From NCBI GenBank assembly GCA_965661945.1, contig CBFIFP010000001.1:682001-746000 (forward strand): 64,000 nucleotides of DNA, written 5' to 3'. The DNA is from JAJRPT01 sp965661945. Lineage in GTDB: Bacteria; Bacteroidota; Ignavibacteria; Kapaibacteriales; UBA2268. A program made the position numbers and the translations under genes. Under the pieces are notes generated by a model. That model worked only from the letters and a program-made list of their open reading frames with translations, was not told the DNA's origin and ran no database searches. Shown piece by piece: positions 18,577-27,523 of this stretch; the first letter of the stretch is position 1, and each line of letters begins with the position of its first letter.

Positions 18577-18640
18577 CTCAGTTGGTTAGAGCGCCAGTCT
18601 GTCACACTGGAGGCCGAGGGTTCGAGCCCCTTCGGTCCCG
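18567..18640 (+). tRNA. tRNA-Asp (anticodon GTC)
   Basis: A 74-base cloverleaf. The acceptor stem GGGATCG pairs with CGGTCCC (one G-U), the D arm holds AGCTCAGTTGGTTAGAGC, the anticodon stem CCAGT/ACTGG encloses loop CTGTCAC with anticodon GTC, and the T arm carries TTCGAGC. The discriminator base is G, as expected for tRNA-Asp. The 3' CCA is not encoded (CAA follows). Its first 10 bases include the stop codon of the subtilase, and comEC begins 15 bases after it. Confidence 0.97.
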
Positions 18641-18655
18641 CAATTTCAATATAAA

Positions 18656-20503
18656 ATGAAATTACAATCAAAAGAACATTTTTTGGAATCAGATCTTCTT
18701 AGAAGCCCACTTCTTACAGCTTTCAAATTCTCCATATTTTTCGTTTCTATTTATTCAATATTAATAATAACTCAATTTTCTAATACTATTTCTTTTTATT
18801 TATCTATTACTACAATAGTTTTAATTCCTATTTTATATTTTCTGAAAAAAAATTTTTTACTTTATTTAGCTATACTTATATTTACAGTTAATTCTACTTA
18901 TTATAGATTCAGTGATTCACAAATAAATACTAACAATCAATTTAAAGATATTGAGGTTTTGTTAGATGGAGATGTAAAATCAATAATATCTTCACATTAT
19001 AATAGAAGTTCAATAATCGCTAATGCTACTGTTGAATCAAAACATTTTAATTCATTTAATACTAATATATTATTAACAATTTTTAGATATGATGATTTAA
19101 AAATAATTGAAGGTGAAAAATTTCAATGTAAAGCAAAATTAAACACTATTCCTCAAAAAATTTTTCCAAATGAATTCCCAACAAAGCAACATTTAAAATC
19201 GCTAAAGGTAAATTTTACAGCTACTTCATCTTCAAAAGAATTTATAATTTATGATGATTCTAATATTTTTTATAAAGTATTGAACCATTTAAGAAATGAT
19301 TTTAAAAATAAAATATTTTTACTATTTCCAGAAGATGTTGCTGATGTAATTTTTGCAATAACAATCTGGGATAAATCTTTTATTTCCAAAGAGGAAAAAC
19401 AGATTTACTCACTTACAGGTACATCTCACATTATGGCTGTTTCAGGACTTCATGTTGGAATTATAGCTGTGTTTCTTTACTTTTTTACATTTTTTATTAA
19501 AAATGAAAAATTAAAATATTTAATTAACTCATTACTATTAATTGGTTATGTGGTTTTAACTGGTTTGCAAGCATCATCTATTAGAGCTGCCTCTATTGCG
19601 ATAATGATATATTTAGCAATAGTTTTAAAGAAACATTACGATATTAAAAATTTACTTGGATTTGCAATAGTCATTTTTATTTTGATTCAACCGGAGATTA
19701 TTCTTTCGGTTTCCTTTCAATTTTCAGTTGCAGCTTTTTTGGGAATAGTGCTATATACCAAACGGATAAGCGACTACATAAATTATAAAGTCAATAATAA
19801 AAGTGATTTACTAAGTAATTTAATAATTCTAATTTCAACTTCAATATCGGCGATGATATTTACAAGTCCTTTAGTTGCTTATTATTTTAATAACTTTACA
19901 TTACTTGGTATAATTAGTAATATGTATGCAATACCAATTATCTCTTTATCGTTAATTTTATCATTTATAGTTTTGTTTATCACTTTTTTATCATTTGAGT
20001 TATCTTTTCTTTTTGCAAATTCTGTAACGTTTTTGATAAGATTGCTTGAGGGCTTAAATAGTTATGTTGTAAAAATTGAATACTTGTTTTATTCTGGTTA
20101 CAATTCTCTAATCTATGCTGTGATTTTTTCGTTAATAATTCTTGTTTTACTAAATTATAAATCATTTATAAAATCTGCATCTTACATTGCATTGGGCTTG
20201 ATAATAGTTTTTTCATACTCTTATTATGCCAAAGAAAATACGTATATAAAAGACAATTATTATTATAAAGTAAAATTAATTGAAAAAGAAGAAGTTGTTG
20301 ATTTATATATTTTTGATAAGTCCAAAAATACATCTATTTTTTTAGATTATAGTTTATTAGAATACATAGAAGAAACAAATAAAAATATTAGACTAACAAT
20401 TAATGGCGATAATGGAAGATTTTTTTATGATAATATTAAAGATAATGTTACGTTAGATAGTTTGATTTTTGATGAAAAAAATATTATAAATTATTTTAAA
20501 TAA
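18656..20503 (+). CDS. comEC: ComEC/Rec2-family DNA uptake channel protein
   Basis: A 615-aa polytopic inner-membrane protein of the competence family that transports single-stranded DNA during transformation. N-terminal membrane segments are followed by an OB-like periplasmic region (about 95-210). The competence core has the signature GTSHIMAVSGLHVGI at about residue 250 and many transmembrane helices to about residue 525. The C-terminal metallo-beta-lactamase domain of long ComEC proteins is absent. The last 85 residues are a short soluble tail. It starts 15 bases after tRNA-Asp and may rely on read-through or processing of that transcript. Competence itself is not shown by this window. 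Confidence 0.88.
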   Translation: MKLQSKEHFLESDLLRSPLLTAFKFSIFFVSIYSILIITQFSNTISFYLSITTIVLIPILYFLKKNFLLYLAILIFTVNSTYYRFSDSQINTNNQFKDIEVLLDGDVKSIISSHYNRSSIIANATVESKHFNSFNTNILLTIFRYDDLKIIEGEKFQCKAKLNTIPQKIFPNEFPTKQHLKSLKVNFTATSSSKEFIIYDDSNIFYKVLNHLRNDFKNKIFLLFPEDVADVIFAITIWDKSFISKEEKQIYSLTGTSHIMAVSGLHVGIIAVFLYFFTFFIKNEKLKYLINSLLLIGYVVLTGLQASSIRAASIAIMIYLAIVLKKHYDIKNLLGFAIVIFILIQPEIILSVSFQFSVAAFLGIVLYTKRISDYINYKVNNKSDLLSNLIILISTSISAMIFTSPLVAYYFNNFTLLGIISNMYAIPIISLSLILSFIVLFITFLSFELSFLFANSVTFLIRLLEGLNSYVVKIEYLFYSGYNSLIYAVIFSLIILVLLNYKSFIKSASYIALGLIIVFSYSYYAKENTYIKDNYYYKVKLIEKEEVVDLYIFDKSKNTSIFLDYSLLEYIEETNKNIRLTINGDNGRFFYDNIKDNVTLDSLIFDEKNIINYFK

Positions 20504-20587
20504 ATTAATTTTTGTAATTTTAGATTTAGATTTTTAAAATTAAAATATTTATTCATTTTAGTAGATATTAAAAAATATAGGTTCATT

Positions 20588-22255
20588 ATGAAATCAGGAA
20601 ATGTTGTGTTTGTTTTGCATTCTCATCTTCCATGGGTATTAAATCATGGCAAGTGGCCTCACGGCGAAGAATGGATTCACGAAGCTGTTGCAGAATGTTA
20701 TATTCCTCTTCTTAATGTAATAGAAGAGTTGAAAAAAATGAATATTAAGTCTGATTTCACAATTAGTTTTTCACCTGTGTTATTAGAGCAATTAACTAAC
20801 CCAACTTATTCTGAAAGATTTATTAAATATTGTGAAGATAAAATTACACTTGCAAGAAAAGATGAAATTCGCTTTATGAGGTGGGGTGAGTCGCAACAAA
20901 AAATTGGTCTTGCTGTTTATTGGCAAAATTGGTATAAGGATAAGTTAGATTATTATAAAGATAATGATGGTATAGTTTCTAAATTTAAAGAGTATCAAGA
21001 TATTGGTTTAATAGAACTTATGACATGTGGGGCAACTCATCTCTACTACCCCATTGCTCCAACAGATAAGTCAATTGATTGGCAGATAAAAGCTTCTATT
21101 TATAACTATGAAAAGCATTTTGGGAAAAAACCAAAAGGTACTTGGATTCCAGAGTGTGGTTACAGACCAAGTTACGATTGGCAGTCTTATCTACCAATTA
21201 TACCGTATAACCAAAAGCATAAAAGACAAGGCGTTGAGGAGTTGCTCGCAAAAAATGGAATGAATTATTCATTTGTAGATGAGGATTTAATTCTTGCTGG
21301 TGAATTTGAGCATAACTCCAATCAGCATAATTCAGTTGATATTTTAAGAAGTTATTGGGTGAAATCTAGATTTAGCACTACTGGAGATGCAATTCAGTTT
21401 TATGGAAGGCATAAAGACCTTGCAATGCAGGTATGGTCAGGAGATAGCGGATATCCAGGTCATGGGGATTATTTAGATTTTCACAAAAAACAAGATAAAT
21501 CGCAATTAAGATATTGGCGAGTTACAGACAATAAACTTGATATGCAGTTCAAACAATTGTATAATCCTGAATGGATAAATGATAAGATTGATTTGCAAAC
21601 TCATCATTTTATCCATCATTTGGAAGAAACCTCACAAGAATTTAAAAATAGAACTGGTGAAACTGCTGTAATTTGTCTTCCATTTGATACCGAATTATTT
21701 GGACATTGGTGGTTTGAAGGACCAGAATTTATTAAAAGAATGATAGAAGGAATTTCTCGCTCACCACATATAGAAATGAAAACAGCAAGCGATAATTTAA
21801 ATGAAATTAATTCAAAAAATACTATCTCAATAACTGAAGGGTCTTGGGGTGAGGAAAATAATCATAGTGTCTGGATGAATGAAAATGTAAAGTGGTGTTG
21901 GGAAATGATTTATAATGCTGAAAATAGATTTAACAACCTACTAAAATTATTTGATGAAGAGAGTCTTCATAAGCAAAGTAAGCAAATAATAAAATTAATA
22001 AATTTGGGCTTAAAAGAGATTATGCTTTTACAATCATCAGATTGGGAATTTCTAATACATAATCAATCAGCAAGAGATTATGCTGAGTTAAGAATTGTAA
22101 ATCATTACTCAGATTTTTTGAGAATTTGCTCTTATATAGAAAGACTATTCAACAATGATACACTTTCGAAAGAGGAAAAAGACGATATTAAGAAAATAAC
22201 AAAACGCGATGATTTATTCCCAGAATTAAATATATTTCAATATCTGGGAATTTGA
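20588..22255 (+). CDS. GH57 1,4-alpha-glucan branching enzyme
   Basis: Introduces alpha-1,6 branches into alpha-1,4 glucans such as glycogen. The N-terminal VFVLHSHLPWVLNHGKWPHG is the hallmark of this family. The expected nucleophile is Glu189 (WIPECGYRP) and the expected acid/base is Asp367 (PFDTELFGHWW). The C-terminal 150 residues are helical, as in other GH57 branching enzymes. The length of 555 aa is normal. AAAAATATAGGTT precedes the ATG. With the GH13 enzyme at 12.4-14.2 kb it points to a glycogen-like reserve, although glgA and glgC are not in the window. It converges on purM; the intervening 107 bases are AT-rich. Confidence 0.9.
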   Translation: MKSGNVVFVLHSHLPWVLNHGKWPHGEEWIHEAVAECYIPLLNVIEELKKMNIKSDFTISFSPVLLEQLTNPTYSERFIKYCEDKITLARKDEIRFMRWGESQQKIGLAVYWQNWYKDKLDYYKDNDGIVSKFKEYQDIGLIELMTCGATHLYYPIAPTDKSIDWQIKASIYNYEKHFGKKPKGTWIPECGYRPSYDWQSYLPIIPYNQKHKRQGVEELLAKNGMNYSFVDEDLILAGEFEHNSNQHNSVDILRSYWVKSRFSTTGDAIQFYGRHKDLAMQVWSGDSGYPGHGDYLDFHKKQDKSQLRYWRVTDNKLDMQFKQLYNPEWINDKIDLQTHHFIHHLEETSQEFKNRTGETAVICLPFDTELFGHWWFEGPEFIKRMIEGISRSPHIEMKTASDNLNEINSKNTISITEGSWGEENNHSVWMNENVKWCWEMIYNAENRFNNLLKLFDEESLHKQSKQIIKLINLGLKEIMLLQSSDWEFLIHNQSARDYAELRIVNHYSDFLRICSYIERLFNNDTLSKEEKDDIKKITKRDDLFPELNIFQYLGI

Positions 22256-22362
22256 TGTTTTTATAATTGTTTTTAAAATCTATAATTATCTTTTATTGAA
22301 TAGATAATAAATAGAATATTTTATTATTCACTGCAATAAAAATTGTAGCGATAAAAAATAAA

Positions 22363-23352
22363 TTATTCAACGCTACCAATAACCTTTGCTTTTGAACCAG
22401 AGCAAGCTGTTAAAACTTCGTCAACGTTTGATTTATCTGTTATTAAAATCATACCAATTCCAAGGTTGAATACTCGTCGCATTTCTTCGTCAGAAATTTT
22501 TCCAGTTTCTTGTATTAAATTAAAGATGAAAGGGATTTCCCAAGATTTCCAGTCGATGTTTAACGTAAAAGGTGAGCGAACAACACGTTTTGTATTTCCT
22601 ATTATTCCTCCACCAGTAATATGACTTATACCTGTTAAAAGTCCTTTTTCTGCAAGGGGATGAACTTCTTTTAGGTAAGATTTGTGAATAGCAAGAAGTT
22701 CAGAAGCAAGAGTTGTGCCTCTGTCATTGAAATGATGATTAATATCATAATGTTCGAGTAATACTTTTCTGGCAAGTGAGTAACCATTAGTTTGCAAACC
22801 AGTTGATTCTAAACCAATTAACACATTACCTTTTTCAACTTTATCACCAGTGATTGCTTTGTCTTTATCTACAATTCCTACCACTGTTCCTGACACATCG
22901 AAATCACCATTTGTGTAAATACCTGGCATTTCAGCAGTTTCTCCACCAATAAGGGCGCAATCATTCTCATAGCAAGCAGTTGCAAAACCTTTAACTACTT
23001 CGGCTCCCATTTCGGGGTCAAGTTTTCCTGTTGCAAAGTAATCTAAGAAAAACAATGGCTTAGCTCCGCAGCAAAGAATATCATCAACACAATGATTCAC
23101 TAAGCACTGCCCAACAGTTCCGTAAATGCCTGCTTCAACAGCGATTTTAAGTTTTGTTCCAACTCCATCAACCGAAGACACTAAAACCGGCTTTTTATAA
23201 CCGGTGAAATCTGCTTCATAAAACCCACCGAACAATCCTAAACCACTTAAAACTTTATCATTATGAGTCTTCTTAACGTATGGCTTTATCATTTCTACCA
23301 TTTTTTCACCAGCGTCAATATCAACGCCTGCCGCTTTATAAGTATTTTCCAT
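22363..23352 (-). CDS. purM: Phosphoribosylformylglycinamidine cyclo-ligase
   Basis: Catalyses ATP-dependent ring closure to aminoimidazole ribonucleotide, the fifth step of purine synthesis. The 329-aa protein has the AIR synthase N-domain with VSSVDGVGTK and DCxNHCVDD-like QCLVNHCVDDILCCGA, then the C-domain with HITGGGIIGN and LGIGM. All are typical. The start MENTYKAAGVDIDAGEKMV matches the family N-terminus. A glycosyltransferase gene lies 34 bases upstream on the same strand and is probably co-transcribed. No other pur gene is in the window. Confidence 0.96.
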   Translation of the reverse strand: MENTYKAAGVDIDAGEKMVEMIKPYVKKTHNDKVLSGLGLFGGFYEADFTGYKKPVLVSSVDGVGTKLKIAVEAGIYGTVGQCLVNHCVDDILCCGAKPLFFLDYFATGKLDPEMGAEVVKGFATACYENDCALIGGETAEMPGIYTNGDFDVSGTVVGIVDKDKAITGDKVEKGNVLIGLESTGLQTNGYSLARKVLLEHYDINHHFNDRGTTLASELLAIHKSYLKEVHPLAEKGLLTGISHITGGGIIGNTKRVVRSPFTLNIDWKSWEIPFIFNLIQETGKISDEEMRRVFNLGIGMILITDKSNVDEVLTACSGSKAKVIGSVE

Positions 23353-23386
23353 TATTTTCCTTTTCTAAGTAATTTAAATAAGTAAA

Positions 23387-24127
23387 TTATCTAACAAGTT
23401 CCCATTCTTTTGAATAGGATTTTCCAGTAAACATTACGGAAATTCCATTTAAGAACCATTTTAAAATTGTATTAAAATAACCTTTTTGTCTAAACCTACG
23501 AGGAGATTCCAGCACGACAATATCATCTGCAAAAGTAACTTTTTTAGTTTTAGCAATTCTGCGAAATAAATCAAAATCTTCGCCTGCAGCAATGTGCGGA
23601 TTATAACCATTAACTTCAAAAAAAGCATCTTTATAAACAATTTGACATTCGCCTCTTCCCATACCTAAGCCAATAATATTTAATAACTTAAAGTATGAAT
23701 TGAAAAAAGCATAAAAGCAAACATCTTTAAAAAACTTATCTTCTGGAAATGGCTCAACTTTGCCTGCAAGAGCAGTAGAAGATTTATAGATTTTCTTTTC
23801 TGCAAATTGATTAATTTTATCAAAAAAAACAGAAGTGTTTTTGGGCATAGTATCAGCATTAATAAAGCAAAGAATTTTACCTTGTGCTTGTTCTGCACCA
23901 AGATTTCTGCCTTCGCCAATAGTTTGTCTTTGCCCAGTTAGGTTATGCACTACCTTGATATTTTGATACTTATTTAAAATAGAAAGAGTATTATCAAAAG
24001 AGCCACCATCTGAGACAATAATTTCAAAATTATATGAATTTTTATATTTCAAGAGATCATCAAGAAGTCCTGAAATAAGTTTTTCTTCGTTATACGCAGG
24101 TATTACAATGCTAAAATCAAATTGCAA
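23387..24127 (-). CDS. Family 2 glycosyltransferase
   Basis: A 246-aa GT-A fold transferase using a nucleotide sugar. Residues 5-15 carry SIVIPAYNEE. SDGGSFDNT and the metal-site-like INADTMP follow, and AAGEDFDLFRR is the ED acid motif region near residue 190. A hydrophobic segment near residues 130-150 may associate with the membrane. Its acceptor is unknown. It resembles single-domain synthases that act on lipid or polysaccharide precursors. It is upstream of purM with a 34-base gap, a pairing that says nothing clear about function. Confidence 0.85.
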   Translation of the reverse strand: MQFDFSIVIPAYNEEKLISGLLDDLLKYKNSYNFEIIVSDGGSFDNTLSILNKYQNIKVVHNLTGQRQTIGEGRNLGAEQAQGKILCFINADTMPKNTSVFFDKINQFAEKKIYKSSTALAGKVEPFPEDKFFKDVCFYAFFNSYFKLLNIIGLGMGRGECQIVYKDAFFEVNGYNPHIAAGEDFDLFRRIAKTKKVTFADDIVVLESPRRFRQKGYFNTILKWFLNGISVMFTGKSYSKEWELVR

Positions 24128-24263
24128 GATAATTTTCGTTTTTGTTATGAATAAAATACAAATATACGAATAAAAATATATAGATAGATTATACTAAACT
24201 AGTAATCTAAAAAAGATTTTAAAAAGTATCTAAAAGATAATACTCATTCTAAACATTCTCATC

Positions 24264-27200
24264 TTATACCTTTATAAACTGCTTTGTGTAAAACTTACCA
24301 TTTGGAGTTATCATTCTGATGAAATAACTCCCTGAAGGTAAATCTTCTAAATTTATTATTAATATTTCTTCTTTGAGATATTCATCTTTGTTTGTAGTAA
24401 AGTTTGTAGTTTGCAATATTTTACCATTCAAGTCTATGATTATAAATTCGAATTGTCCACTTTCTTCAGTTGAAAGATTGATTTTAAGTTCTTCATTAAT
24501 TATACTCACTTCAAAGTCTGTTTTAATGATGAGTTTTATTTGCCTGAATGGCTGGTCGCAAGATATAAAACTAATGTTTGAATTTGTATAATCAATTAAA
24601 TTGTAATCATCATTTTCTTCTACTTCAAGCACTGTAACTTTGCTATTTCCCAGAAGGGCTGTAAAGCAAAAATCAAATTCATTCTCTTGATTTAAAATAA
24701 ATTCCATTTCATCAAATTTTAATTTAAGTATGTATTTTTCTTGTAATTTAATTATTTCATAATCAGTTGAAGCAGATTCAAATTTTAATAATCTGGGGTC
24801 GTATTCAAAATATATTTGGATATTATTTAAGTAAGTCTCTATCTCACATTCTGGTATAAATACCCCATTTATGCAAAATTCATCACCAATCATAACTTCT
24901 TTATCTGTGAGATAAACTGAGATGTCTGGAGTGCATTTTTCTAAACATGGGTCAACTTCTACAATAATATCACTTATAAACTCACAATAATACTTATCAG
25001 TGATTTTTAGAGTGTAAGTAGTTGACTTCGTTGGAGAAGCAACTGGTGTGATGCTGTTTGGGTTGTCAAGCCCAGTAGTTGGGGTCCATTCTATTTTGCC
25101 TATTTCTCCATCGAATTTATTATCAAGTTTTATTGCTGGGTCGCCTTCACAAAGTATAGTATCGTTTTGAATTTCCAAATCATATTCTACTATTGGTATA
25201 AGTGTAATATCATCAATAGCAAAACCATAAGAAGGTAAATCACCTTGACTTTCACCTAAGACCCAAACAGCTAGTTCTGTCGAATGGTCTTCGGCGATAA
25301 ATTCGTCACTTAACTCAATCCAATCGTCTTCATATTTCACATCATCAAGTCGTTTTAATACTAAGTCTTGATTTCTGTTTTTTATTCCAAGCCAAAAGTT
25401 TAATTGTCTTTGTTCACCAATATAGCGAGGAGTTTTCTCAACATTACACACATGAGCAGTAAATTTATATCTTGTCCCTTTTCGAGTTGGGTTTTCTTGA
25501 TACCACGCCCTTTGAGGTACATTTGGGAGTGGGTCACCGACAAGCATTCTACCACGACTACCAGATGGAGGCATACCAAAACTTGGATCATGAAATTCTG
25601 GATTAACAGATCCTGTAGCCGCAATTTGTCCTAATTCGGTGAATCTTGTTGGACACCGACTTGTAGTACTTTCTCTAAAATCTAAGTCAGTAGAATAATC
25701 TATAGGACTACAGTATGATGAAGTGGATTGAGAATTAAATGAGGAATTTGCGACTGTATTTCTACAGCAAGAAAAAAATCTAAAAAAGTATCTTAATGTA
25801 TCAATTACAATATCATTTTTCTTAATAAGGGCTTGATAATTTCTTTGATATTGAGCATTTTCACCATAGTCATACGGTTCATAATAAATCACTTTAGAGT
25901 CTATGCTGTTAAATTCACCAATAATTTTAAAACCTGGAAATGTTCTTCTAATTTCAACAGAAAATTCTTCATCATCGTCTGAACTTATAGTAATATCAAA
26001 TTCTGCACCAAGGCAGGTAGGTGATGGGTAAGAGATTGTGTAGTTGGGTCTTTTTTCTTCAAGTGGACATGGGTCATCATAATCACCAGTAAAATAACTA
26101 TTTAATATAGTTGGGAATCCTTTTAGAAAATGATATTTATCATTCAAACCCAATGACACTACATTTTCTGTATATTTACAACCTACTCCTACTATATCAG
26201 GATTAAGTATTGCATTTAAATAATTTTTAAACTGAACACCACAATAAATTATCCCATTAGGACCTCTTTCAATAGCATTATAAAAAGGAAAATCAATTGT
26301 TGTAATTAGAAACTTTTTATTAAGCATTTCATCCCAATCGCAAATTGTTAAATCATATTGATATATTGCATCATCAACTTTCACATATAATACTTTACCA
26401 TTTGGAGAAAAACAAGTTGAGTAAGTGTGTTGGTTAACTATTAGTTCTCGAGGATTACTTAATAAACCAGTTTTAGGGTCAAAATCAAATATTTGAACTT
26501 CTGGTTCATAAATTCCATCTAAATCAGGATCATTATATGGAATTGTAACAGCAAGAGTTGTTCCATTTGGAGATAAATTCATTCTCCCAGTACCTACAGA
26601 TAAAATAGTTGATTTATGTTCAATTCCTATTTTTTGCTTGTAAACATTTTCATTTAAACCATTTTCATCAATTTTAAAAATATTAAATACATCATTACCA
26701 AGTTCATGTGTAATTACCCAAATAATTTTGTCAACTTCATTATAAACCGCAGCAATTTTTTCAACAGAATTTGGAAATAAATTTTTATATTCAATTACTT
26801 CATTTGTTGATTTATCTATTAATAAATAATTAATACCATAGTTAATTGAATTATCAATATTATAACCATCAATTTTGTCAGAAGTAAATAAATGAACTAA
26901 ACTATTATTTGAAATATCGTTAAGAAATATACCAGTATTTGATACTGAATTTGATGTATATACTGTCTTGTTAAATTTTAATAAACTATTTCTATTCCTG
27001 ATATATGCTTCATTATGCATTAAATCTAAATAATACAACAAATTTCCATTATCATCAGAAAAAGATGAAGTTCCTTCTGTGTAATTATAATCCCCTAAAC
27101 TAATTGCATCTGGATTTCCATCAGGAGTGTTGAATGTAATACCTGTTCTACTACCAAAAATCCAATTATCGTAGTGTTTTATTTGGGGTTGCGATAATAA

Positions 27201-27269
27201 TTCCGCAGAACTAATTATCATTAAAGCACTAAATACAATACAGTATAAAAAAGTAATTATTTTTTTCAT
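24264..27269 (-). CDS. Large secreted protein with PKD/cohesin-like modules and T9SS sorting domain
   Basis: A surface or extracellular protein of 1001 aa. The ATG at 27269 is chosen because it gives a clean signal peptide (MKKIITFLYCIVFSALMIISS). Residues about 25-400 are a beta-propeller-like region that begins DNWIFGSRTGITFN, a pattern frequent in Bacteroidota gliding/adhesin proteins. Residues about 500-700 hold a Cys-containing beta-sandwich module. A PKD-like stretch follows with TTGLDNPNSITPVASPTKST. Residues about 790-905 resemble a cohesin-type fold (SVYLTDKEVMIGDEFCING). The last 80 residues are a T9SS C-terminal domain ending SGSYFIRMITPNGKFYTKQF. Its function is not known; adhesion or matrix role is inference. 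Confidence 0.75.
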   Translation of the reverse strand: MKKIITFLYCIVFSALMIISSAELLSQPQIKHYDNWIFGSRTGITFNTPDGNPDAISLGDYNYTEGTSSFSDDNGNLLYYLDLMHNEAYIRNRNSLLKFNKTVYTSNSVSNTGIFLNDISNNSLVHLFTSDKIDGYNIDNSINYGINYLLIDKSTNEVIEYKNLFPNSVEKIAAVYNEVDKIIWVITHELGNDVFNIFKIDENGLNENVYKQKIGIEHKSTILSVGTGRMNLSPNGTTLAVTIPYNDPDLDGIYEPEVQIFDFDPKTGLLSNPRELIVNQHTYSTCFSPNGKVLYVKVDDAIYQYDLTICDWDEMLNKKFLITTIDFPFYNAIERGPNGIIYCGVQFKNYLNAILNPDIVGVGCKYTENVVSLGLNDKYHFLKGFPTILNSYFTGDYDDPCPLEEKRPNYTISYPSPTCLGAEFDITISSDDDEEFSVEIRRTFPGFKIIGEFNSIDSKVIYYEPYDYGENAQYQRNYQALIKKNDIVIDTLRYFFRFFSCCRNTVANSSFNSQSTSSYCSPIDYSTDLDFRESTTSRCPTRFTELGQIAATGSVNPEFHDPSFGMPPSGSRGRMLVGDPLPNVPQRAWYQENPTRKGTRYKFTAHVCNVEKTPRYIGEQRQLNFWLGIKNRNQDLVLKRLDDVKYEDDWIELSDEFIAEDHSTELAVWVLGESQGDLPSYGFAIDDITLIPIVEYDLEIQNDTILCEGDPAIKLDNKFDGEIGKIEWTPTTGLDNPNSITPVASPTKSTTYTLKITDKYYCEFISDIIVEVDPCLEKCTPDISVYLTDKEVMIGDEFCINGVFIPECEIETYLNNIQIYFEYDPRLLKFESASTDYEIIKLQEKYILKLKFDEMEFILNQENEFDFCFTALLGNSKVTVLEVEENDDYNLIDYTNSNISFISCDQPFRQIKLIIKTDFEVSIINEELKINLSTEESGQFEFIIIDLNGKILQTTNFTTNKDEYLKEEILIINLEDLPSGSYFIRMITPNGKFYTKQFIKV

Positions 27270-27523
27270 AATAATTCTCATTTTTGTAATTCTAATATTA
27301 TATAAACACATCAATAGCGAAAAGGTTACAAAATAGAGGGGATTTTTTTTGAATATACTGTATTTTATATATCACACCTAACGGCGCTTTTGATTTTGGG
27401 TGGTATTTAGTTTATAAATATTTCGCACATAAATGTGCTATTTAAAACTTTAATGATTTTAACTCTAAATTTTCCATTTTTTTTCTTAATTTAGTGATTA
27501 TAAAAATCAATTCAAGGAAAATT

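Noticed and set aside
18339..18671. 110-residue minus-strand frame containing GPKGLEPSASSVTDWRSNQ
   Set aside because: This is the familiar false ORF read from the antisense strand of tRNA-Asp.
22304..22327. ATAATAAA/TTTATTAT inverted repeat between the GH57 gene and purM
   Set aside because: Only A/T pairs with a long loop; too weak and too likely by chance in such AT-rich DNA.
27425..27438. GCACAT/ATGTGC hairpin upstream of fhs
   Set aside because: Six-base stem without a run of T and without resemblance to a known riboswitch; not enough to call.
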